Both the position numbers and the translations under genes were made by a program. Below, in pieces: positions 6,438 through 11,141 of a stretch of 11,141 nucleotides of DNA. Each line of letters begins with the position of its first letter. Positions within the stretch are counted from its first letter, which is position 1. Source of the stretch: Streptomycetales bacterium (GTDB lineage: Bacteria > Actinomycetota > Actinomycetes > Prado026); the NCBI GenBank assembly GCA_025361995.1, contig JANYIP010000089.1:1-11141 (forward strand). The letters are read 5' to 3'. The notes beneath the pieces are model-generated. The model saw only the letters and a program-made list of their open reading frames with translations. It was not told the origin of the DNA and did no database searches.

Positions 6438-7397
6438 CTAGGTCACGATCACTGGCCGCGGCGTCGGGCCTGAGCTCTCCAGCGCGGACAGCACGACGAG
6501 CTCGTCACGCGTCAGGCCAGGACCGGTGCCGTCGACCGACAGGCTGACGTAGAACTCCGGGCCGACCGTGTCGTGGAACGCCTGCTCCTGAAGCCCGATC
6601 AGACCGAGCTCGTGCAGGTCGCGGACCAGGAGCCGGAAGTGGTGCGGGGTGAACACCCAGTTGTGCGTGTCGACGTACTCCCCGGCGGCAGCCTGCGCGG
6701 CCCACAGCTGGGCCCGCTCCATCGTGTTGGAGAAGTGGTACGTCCCGGCGAAGCCCTCGGACCACGCGACCTGGTCCGCCTTGCGTACCTGGTTGAGCTT
6801 GTGCTCCAGCACGGCGCCCTCCGTGTGCACAGCCGGCGCCGCTCGGTAGACGTCGACGACCCGGCCGAGCCCGCTGCGCTCCCTGAACACGTCGAAGCAG
6901 TAGCGCTTGTCGGGCACCGCCATGCTGAGGACGCCACCGGGCTTGAGCAGCGCCTCGCAGTCCTGCAAGAACGACACCAGGCAGACCACGTGCTCCACCA
7001 GGTGCGACCCGACGATGTAGTCGAACCGGTCGCTGATCGAGTCGGTCAGCCGCCCCGGGGCCAGGACGTAGTCGACCTCCTCGATCAGCTGGGTGGGTCG
7101 CAGACCGGTGTACTTCGCCAGCAGCCCTTCGCGGTCGAGGTGGTCGGCGATCCGGATGTCGTAGCCGTCGCGCTTCGCCAGCAGCGGGTTGTGGCTCGGG
7201 CCGATCTCGAGGCCCAGCCCGGTGAGGTCGACGTCAGCGGTGATCAGCAGGCGCCGGTCGGCCTGGGACATCCGCAGCGGGAGACCCTTGCGCCTGCGGC
7301 GCCGCTCCAGCCTGGACGTGACGGCAGGTACGGCCCGGCGCGGGTCCCGCACGAGGCGCGCGATCCGAGCGGCAGCACCCGGACGCGGCGACGTCAC
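6438..7397 (-). CDS. Class I SAM-dependent methyltransferase
   Basis: A 319-aa protein. After a strongly basic N-terminus (RLERRRRRK, 29-37), motif I for SAM binding is LEIGPSHNP (63-71), with the acidic strand-2 end near D85 (RIADHLD). The strand-4 motif FDYIVGSHLVEHV (125-137) and the post-motif LLKPGGVLSMAVPDKRY (150-166) complete a class I Rossmann methyltransferase. The GSHxxEH and VPDKRYCFD combination resembles methyltransferases seen with cell-surface glycan genes, but no glycosyltransferase is present here, so the substrate stays open. The start is the GTG at 7397, supported by a strong GGGGAGG (7402-7408) 4 nt upstream. It is followed 17 bp downstream by the YvlD-like gene. A weak -10 (TACCCT on the minus strand, 7430-7435) may drive the pair. 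No missing motif was noticed. Confidence 0.86.
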   Translation of the reverse strand: MTSPRPGAAARIARLVRDPRRAVPAVTSRLERRRRRKGLPLRMSQADRRLLITADVDLTGLGLEIGPSHNPLLAKRDGYDIRIADHLDREGLLAKYTGLRPTQLIEEVDYVLAPGRLTDSISDRFDYIVGSHLVEHVVCLVSFLQDCEALLKPGGVLSMAVPDKRYCFDVFRERSGLGRVVDVYRAAPAVHTEGAVLEHKLNQVRKADQVAWSEGFAGTYHFSNTMERAQLWAAQAAAGEYVDTHNWVFTPHHFRLLVRDLHELGLIGLQEQAFHDTVGPEFYVSLSVDGTGPGLTRDELVVLSALESSGPTPRPVIVT

Positions 7398-7429
7398 CCT
7401 GCCTCCCCAGCTCTCGACGAATCTCCGGC

Positions 7430-7435
7430 AGGGTA
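7430..7435 (-). promoter_or_regulatory. Possible -10 hexamer for the methyltransferase/YvlD-like pair
   Basis: The minus strand reads TACCCT, which fits TANNNT and would give a 5' leader of about 25 nt that includes the GGGGAGG ribosome binding site. No matching -35 is visible. It lies in the 75-bp gap after the gene at 7473-8594, so read-through from that gene is the alternative. Confidence 0.3.
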
Positions 7436-7472
7436 GCCCGCATCGCTGGGCCGCACCCGCACCGTGCGCTGA

Positions 7473-8594
7473 TCAGGGCGCAGCCACGATGTGGACATCG
7501 CACCCGTCAGGCTCCCCCGCCGCGGCCGTCGACAGGAAGGCGGCGAGCGCGCGCCCTTCATGCTCGAGCGCCGCGACCGTCTTCTTGGGCAGCCGCGAGA
7601 ACGGTTCGATGGTGAGCTCCCAGCTGCGTCGCTGCGTGCTCACTCGCCACGTACCTGCGGTCACGCCGTCGGCCAGGAACGGGCGCGGGACCTGCCCGTT
7701 GGCCGGGAAGCCCAGCTGGAGATAGGCGTCCGTGACGAACCGGGAACGGTCGGCGTGCCCGAGCAGCAGGTTGTCGAAGTCGGCCAAGAAGCGCACCGGC
7801 ACCGGGGTACGCGGGTCCGGCCTCGGGGCGTCCGGCAGGTCGAAGAGCTCGCGGCCCCGGTCGTCGCGGAAGGTGGCCAGCTGAGGCCGGAGCCGGTCGA
7901 ACACGGCCGCCAGCCGGGTCAGGCCCGACCACGTCTGGGCGTCCATCACGGCAGCCGGTCCGAACGCGCCGAGATAGCGCAGCACCAGGTCTTCGACTGA
8001 CGGGTCCGCCTCGAGCTCGCGACCCAGCCAGACCAGCGTGGTCGTGTGCGCCACCGGGCCGCTGCGCCCCCACAGCCCGCGAGGGGGCACTTGGACCAGC
8101 GGCTCCAGCGCCCGGACCGACTGGGCGAGAGCGGTCTTCTCCACGGTCGGCCAGCGTCGGTGGAGTGCATCTCCCAGCTCGCTGAAAGTCAGCGGCCGCT
8201 GCACGAGGAGCCTTCGGCCCAGCGCCGCCACCTCGACGGGATCGGCGTCGCCGAGACGCTTGCCGTACGCGCCCTTCAGCCCGCGCAGGTTGACGGGGTC
8301 GAAGAGCGGGCGCAGGGCGAGGCAGTCGCGGGCGGTGACCAGGTGGATCGTCGAACGCATCAGTGCGATGCGGACCAGCTCGCGCTGCTCGAGGAGGGCG
8401 GACACCTGCTCCGGGTCGAAGGACTCGATCCGGCTCCACAGCGAGATGTACCAGGTCTGGGGAGTCTGTGCCTGCAGCCCGACGAGGTGCTCGACCACCG
8501 CTGCGGGCGGCTGCGTCGACCGCTCGAGGAGCAGCTGACGGGCCAGCGTCGCCCGGTTCAGGGCTCGACGGTCGAGGAGCGGAGGCGAACTCAT
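7473..8594 (-). CDS. Winged-helix HTH_42 family protein, AlkZ-like DNA glycosylase candidate
   Basis: A 373-aa protein of the HTH_42 (PF06224) superfamily, which includes YcaQ/AlkX and Streptomyces AlkZ, DNA glycosylases that unhook interstrand crosslinks. Tandem winged helices are suggested by LNRATLARQLLLERS at the N-terminus, LRSTIHLV-like RSTIHLV, FSELGDALHRRWP and AHTTTLVWLGRELEADP, with the family ending ELTIEPFSRLPKKTVAALEHEGRALAAFL. GLQAQ at 39-43 gives Q41-A-Q43, the same position and spacing as the catalytic Gln-x-Gln pair of AlkZ (Q37/Q39), whereas YcaQ-like members have Gln-x-Asp. The start is the ATG at 8594; the minus-strand frame open further upstream is antisense to the acyl-CoA synthetase gene. 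TAGCGT (8602-8607) lies 7 nt before it, suggesting a leaderless mRNA. Activity cannot be shown from sequence; a regulator is the alternative. Confidence 0.87.
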   Translation of the reverse strand: MSSPPLLDRRALNRATLARQLLLERSTQPPAAVVEHLVGLQAQTPQTWYISLWSRIESFDPEQVSALLEQRELVRIALMRSTIHLVTARDCLALRPLFDPVNLRGLKGAYGKRLGDADPVEVAALGRRLLVQRPLTFSELGDALHRRWPTVEKTALAQSVRALEPLVQVPPRGLWGRSGPVAHTTTLVWLGRELEADPSVEDLVLRYLGAFGPAAVMDAQTWSGLTRLAAVFDRLRPQLATFRDDRGRELFDLPDAPRPDPRTPVPVRFLADFDNLLLGHADRSRFVTDAYLQLGFPANGQVPRPFLADGVTAGTWRVSTQRRSWELTIEPFSRLPKKTVAALEHEGRALAAFLSTAAAGEPDGCDVHIVAAP

Positions 8595-8601
8595 TCCCCG
8601 G

Positions 8602-8607
8602 ACGCTA
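8602..8607 (-). promoter_or_regulatory. Candidate -10 hexamer for the AlkZ-like gene (leaderless)
   Basis: The minus strand reads TAGCGT, ending 7 nt before the ATG at 8594, so transcription would begin at or next to the start codon. The only purine-rich stretch before the ATG (GGGGA) abuts it directly, too close to act as a ribosome binding site. No -35 is evident. Confidence 0.4.
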
Positions 8608-8647
8608 GCCCGACGTACCGTCACAGGCGCAGCATGGACACCTGGCC

Positions 8648-8655
8648 GGAAGGAG
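8648..8655 (+). promoter_or_regulatory. Shine-Dalgarno that decides the acyl-CoA synthetase start
   Basis: GGAAGGAG lies 8 nt before the GTG at 8664 and is the best ribosome binding site in this spacer. It favours the GTG over the in-frame ATG at 8634, which has no comparable site in front of it. Confidence 0.7.
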
Positions 8656-8663
8656 CCGCGAGC

Positions 8664-10376
8664 GTGGGTACCAGCAGCACCGAGATCTACCGGAACGCAA
8701 GGGACTTGCTGCAGGATCTCGGCCGCGACTACGCCAAGGCCCTCGAGCAGTTCACCTGGCCGGAGTTCGGCGACCGCTTCAACTGGGCGGTGGACTGGTT
8801 CGACGCCAGCGCCCGTGGCGACGACGGCACCGCGCTGTGGATCGTGGAGGAGGACGGCTCCGAGACCAGGTATTCGTTCGACGCCATGGCCCACCGCTCC
8901 GACCAGGTCGCCGCGCTGCTGACCGCGAGCGGTGTCGCGCGCGGGGACCGGGTCCTCCTCATGCTCGCCAACCAGGTCGAGCTGTGGGAGTCCATGCTCG
9001 CGGTGATGAAGATCGGCGCCGTCATCATGCCGACCAGCACAGCACTGGGCTCGACGGACCTGGTGGACCGGGTCGATCGAGGCGGCGCCAGGCACGTCGT
9101 GGTGAACGCCGCCGACACCGCCAAGTTCGACGCCGTCCCGGGCACGTACACCCGGATCTGCGTGGGTACGGCGCCAGCCAGCCAGCCGGCCGGCTGGCTG
9201 GCCTACCGGGACGCGTACTCACTGGACGTGGGGCCCGCCGAGCACCCCGGGACGGCGCCGAGCGACCCCGTGCTCCTCTACTTCACGTCGGGCACGACGA
9301 GCCGGCCCAAGCTCGTGGAGCACACCCAGGTGTCGTACCCGGTAGGTCATCTGGCGACGGCCTACTGGCTCGGTGTCCGCCCCGGCGACGTGCACCTCAA
9401 CATCAGCTCACCGGGCTGGGCGAAGCATGCCTGGAGCTGCTTCTTCGCCCCGTGGATCGCCCAGGCGACGATCTTCATCTACAACTACTCGCGGTTCGAC
9501 GCGGCCGCCCTGCTCGGCCAGATCCGGCGGGCACAGGTGACGACCTTCTGTGCACCGCCCACGGTCTGGCGGATGCTGATCCAGGCGGACCTGTCCGGCG
9601 GGCCCGGCCACCTGCGAGAGCTCGTGTCGGCCGGGGAGCCGCTCAACCCCGAGGTGATCGACCAGGTCCGCCGGGCGTGGGGACGGACCATCCGGGACGG
9701 GTACGGCCAGACCGAGCTGACCCTCGCCGTGGGCAACCTGCCGGGGATGCCGGTCAAGCCCGGGTCGATGGGGCTGCCGCTGCCCGGCGTACCGGTGGTG
9801 CTCGTCGACCCGGTGACCGGTGAGCGGGCGCGCGAGGGTGAGATCTGCATCGACCTGGCTGCCCGCCCGGTCGGCCTGATGACCGGCTACCTGGGCGACC
9901 CCGAGCGGGGTGCCGAGGCGATGGCGGGTGGGTACTACCACACCGGCGACGTGGCGACCGAGGACGACGACGGGTACATCTTCTACGTGGGTCGTACGGA
10001 CGACGTGTTCAAGTCGAGCGACTTCAAGATCTCGCCGTTCGAGCTGGAGAGCGTGCTCATCGAGCACCCGGCGGTCGCCGAGGCGGCCGTCGTCCCCGCG
10101 CCAGACGCGCTGCGCGGGGCGCTGCCCAAGGCGTACATCGCGCTGACGCCGGGGTACCCGCCGGACCGCGACACCGCGCTGTCGATCCTGCGGCACGCAC
10201 GAGAGAAGCTGCCACCGTTCCAGCGGGTACGCCGGCTCGAGTTCTTCGACCTGCCCAAGACGATCTCGGGCAAGATCCGCCGGGTGGAGCTGCGCGAGCG
10301 CGAGGAGGTGGCAGCCGGCGGGGAACGAGTCATCCAGGAGTGGCGCGACGAGGACTTCCCCGAGCTCCGCAGCTGA
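8664..10376 (+). CDS. Medium-chain (ACSM-like) acyl-CoA synthetase, AMP-forming
   Basis: A 570-aa adenylate-forming enzyme that should activate a carboxylic acid with ATP and CoA. Core motifs are present: P-loop FTSGTTSRPK (207-216), GYGQTE (346-351), YHTGD (425-429), hinge GRTDDVF (443-449) and the catalytic lysine of PKTISGK, K537. The body follows mammalian ACSM medium-chain synthetases closely (FNWAVDWFD, SSPGWAKHAWSCFFAPWIAQA, CAPPTVWRML, GLPLPGVPV). In the hinge region D453 stands where a glycine is usual (KSSDFKISPFE); I believe this is a trait of an actinobacterial subgroup. The substrate is not deducible; medium-chain or branched or aromatic acids are likely. The GTG at 8664 is chosen for its GGAAGGAG; the ATG at 8634 would add 10 residues. 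The gene diverges from the AlkZ-like gene across 69 bp. It ends 102 bp before the next start, so it is probably monocistronic. Confidence 0.93.
   Translation: MGTSSTEIYRNARDLLQDLGRDYAKALEQFTWPEFGDRFNWAVDWFDASARGDDGTALWIVEEDGSETRYSFDAMAHRSDQVAALLTASGVARGDRVLLMLANQVELWESMLAVMKIGAVIMPTSTALGSTDLVDRVDRGGARHVVVNAADTAKFDAVPGTYTRICVGTAPASQPAGWLAYRDAYSLDVGPAEHPGTAPSDPVLLYFTSGTTSRPKLVEHTQVSYPVGHLATAYWLGVRPGDVHLNISSPGWAKHAWSCFFAPWIAQATIFIYNYSRFDAAALLGQIRRAQVTTFCAPPTVWRMLIQADLSGGPGHLRELVSAGEPLNPEVIDQVRRAWGRTIRDGYGQTELTLAVGNLPGMPVKPGSMGLPLPGVPVVLVDPVTGERAREGEICIDLAARPVGLMTGYLGDPERGAEAMAGGYYHTGDVATEDDDGYIFYVGRTDDVFKSSDFKISPFELESVLIEHPAVAEAAVVPAPDALRGALPKAYIALTPGYPPDRDTALSILRHAREKLPPFQRVRRLEFFDLPKTISGKIRRVELREREEVAAGGERVIQEWRDEDFPELRS
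9177..9202. repeat. Perfect 26-bp palindrome inside the acyl-CoA synthetase gene
   Basis: The palindrome is centred between 9189 and 9190. Each half consists of GCCAGCCAGCCGG or its complement, and symmetry breaks at 9176/9203. It encodes a surface-loop-like stretch (ASQPAGWLA) ahead of the P-loop. In single-stranded form it could make a very stable GC hairpin. It may simply reflect a low-complexity GC-rich segment. Confidence 0.9.
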
Positions 10377-10390
10377 GCCCGGTCGCAGGG

Positions 10391-10419
10391 CGTTTCGGGC
10401 AGTGAATTTGCTCGAAACG
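10391..10419 (+). repeat. Inverted repeat, 11-bp arms, 7-nt loop
   Basis: CGTTTCGGGCA (10391-10401) can pair with TGCTCGAAACG (10409-10419) around the loop GTGAATT, with one G-T position. The left arm also pairs perfectly with 10432-10442 in the next repeat. There is no T-tract after it, so a classical terminator for the acyl-CoA synthetase is not supported. It reads better as one inverted and one direct copy of the box repeated downstream. Confidence 0.75.
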
Positions 10420-10476
10420 GTAGCGTCTGTTTGCCCGAAACGGTAGCGTCTGTTTGCCCGAAATGGTATCGTAGCG
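10407..10476 (+). repeat. Direct-repeat array with 23-bp period before the ATPase gene
   Basis: Two identical 23-bp units (10413-10435 and 10436-10458) are followed by a partial, diverged third (10459-10476). Described by its core, an 11-bp box TTTGCYCGAAA occurs at 10407-10417 (C to T variant), 10430-10440 and 10453-10463, spaced exactly 23 bp, a little over two helical turns. Each unit also contains a TAGCGT or TATCGT hexamer, and the last one is the presumed -10. Such same-face boxes across a promoter look like operator sites, perhaps for autoregulation. There are no unique spacers, so it is not a CRISPR. Confidence 0.85.
10467..10472 (+). promoter_or_regulatory. Candidate -10 hexamer of the ATPase gene (leaderless)
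   Basis: TATCGT ends six bases before the ATG at 10479, with no Shine-Dalgarno between, so the message is probably leaderless. It lies in the third, diverged copy of the 23-bp repeat, directly after the last TTTGCCCGAAA box, so a protein on that box would hinder RNA polymerase. Confidence 0.5.
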
Positions 10477-10478
10477 CC

Positions 10479-11141
10479 ATGAGCGCCTATGCCAGACGCG
10501 TCGTCGACGACGAGCTCGACGTCCTCATCGGCGGCCTTCCGGCGATCGCCATCGAGGGGGCACGTGGCGTGGGTAAGACCGCGACCGCCGCGCAACGAGC
10601 AGCCACGACGTACGAGCTCGACCGACCGAACGTGCTGGAGCTCGCTCGAGCAGCACCCGAGCGTCTCCTGCTCGCCGAGCCACCGGTGCTCCTCGACGAG
10701 TGGCAGCGGCTCCCCAGCCTTTGGGATCTCGTGCGCCGAGCCGTCGACGGCGGTGCCGCACCCGGGCAGTTCCTGCTCACCGGCTCGACCGACGACAGCG
10801 CGGGTACCCACACCGGTGCGGGCCGGATCATCCGGCTCAGGATGCGACCGATGGCCTTCGCCGAGCGCGGGCTCGAGGTTCCCACCGTGAGCCTCGCCGG
10901 CCTGCTCTCCGGTACGCGACCGTCGGTGAGCGGCACCACCACGGTCGGGCTCGAGACGTACGTCGACGAGATCACAAGGTCGGGCCTGCCGGGGATCCGG
11001 CCGCTGGGCGAACGGCTGAGAAGGGCCCAGCTCGACGGCTATCTCGAGCGCGTCATTGACCGCGACTACCCCGAGCTCCGCCACGGGGTGCGCAATCCTC
11101 CGGCGTTGCGGCGATGGATGTCGGCGTACGCCGCGGCTACC
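10479..11141 (+). CDS. AAA_14/DUF4143-type ATPase, 3' end beyond window
   Basis: An open frame of 221 codons runs from the ATG at 10479 to the window edge without a stop, so the gene is partial. Walker A is GARGVGKT (27-34), Walker B is VLLDEWQ with D73, E74, W75 and Q76, and the sensor-1-like strand is FLLTGS (98-103). DEWQ and LTGS are characteristic of the AAA_14 ATPase domain that normally precedes DUF4143; RLRMRPMAFAERG and later YLERVIDRDYPELRHG fit the family, whose full length is roughly 400 aa. The start follows a -10 by six bases and the protein begins MSAYARRVVDDELD, as family members do. These proteins are common, patchily distributed and of unknown function. Codon choice seems slightly less GC-biased than in neighbouring genes (CCT, TTT, AAT, AGA, AGG appear), hinting at acquisition. 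The repeat array upstream suggests tight control. Confidence 0.88.
   Translation, partial: MSAYARRVVDDELDVLIGGLPAIAIEGARGVGKTATAAQRAATTYELDRPNVLELARAAPERLLLAEPPVLLDEWQRLPSLWDLVRRAVDGGAAPGQFLLTGSTDDSAGTHTGAGRIIRLRMRPMAFAERGLEVPTVSLAGLLSGTRPSVSGTTTVGLETYVDEITRSGLPGIRPLGERLRRAQLDGYLERVIDRDYPELRHGVRNPPALRRWMSAYAAAT

Noticed and set aside
8046..8633. N-terminal extension of the acyl-CoA synthetase frame back to 8046
   Set aside because: It is antisense to the AlkZ-like gene, has no family similarity, and the synthetase homology begins just after 8664, where a good Shine-Dalgarno sits.
10391..10476. CRISPR array or intrinsic terminator
   Set aside because: The repeats are contiguous with no unique spacers, and the hairpin lacks a following T-tract.
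9408..11084. Long minus-strand open frame of 558 codons
   Set aside because: It is antisense to two recognised genes (acyl-CoA synthetase and ATPase) and runs through the repeat region; its composition is typical of shadow frames in high-GC DNA.

Overview
The window looks like chromosomal DNA of a high-GC Actinomycetota. Coding density is high, GTG starts are common, genes are chained by 4-bp ATGA/GTGA overlaps, and -10 hexamers of the TANNNT type sit only 6-8 nt in front of several start codons, the pattern of leaderless actinobacterial transcripts. I cannot place it below phylum. No insertion sequence, integrase, CRISPR array or rRNA is visible.

Layout. Positions 1-92 hold no gene that I can support. 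A tRNA-Ser(GGA) follows (93-177), converging with a minus-strand HerA-like/DUF853 ATPase (202-1779). A 36-bp divergent spacer containing an imperfect 16-bp palindrome and two opposed -10 hexamers separates this ATPase from a tightly packed six-gene plus-strand operon (1816-6055). Its genes are a 99-aa conserved protein with a possible ParB-like fold, a membrane-anchored LytR C-terminal-domain protein, a PaiB-like FMN-binding protein, nicotinate phosphoribosyltransferase (pncB), nicotinamidase (pncA), and a Nudix/winged-helix regulator of the NrtR type. The last three form a coherent NAD-salvage unit: PncA turns nicotinamide into nicotinate, PncB turns nicotinate into NaMN, and NrtR is the expected ADP-ribose-sensing repressor of such genes.

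A convergent minus-strand block follows: a YvlD/phage_holin_4_2-type membrane protein (6070-6420) downstream of a SAM-dependent methyltransferase (6438-7397), then a winged-helix protein of the HTH_42/AlkZ-YcaQ superfamily (7473-8594) that carries the Gln-x-Gln signature of AlkZ-like DNA glycosylases. Divergent from it is a medium-chain (ACSM-like) acyl-CoA synthetase (8664-10376).

The right end changes character. A 102-bp intergenic region holds a direct-repeat array with an exact 23-bp period (three TTTGCYCGAAA boxes), plus an inverted fourth box that can form a hairpin. The last repeat runs into a -10 hexamer and an apparently leaderless start of an AAA_14/DUF4143-type ATPase gene, which is cut by the window end (10479-11141). 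This repeat-controlled ATPase is the least ordinary element. The AlkZ-like protein, the possible ParB-like fold of the 99-aa protein and the palindrome at 1791-1806 come next.
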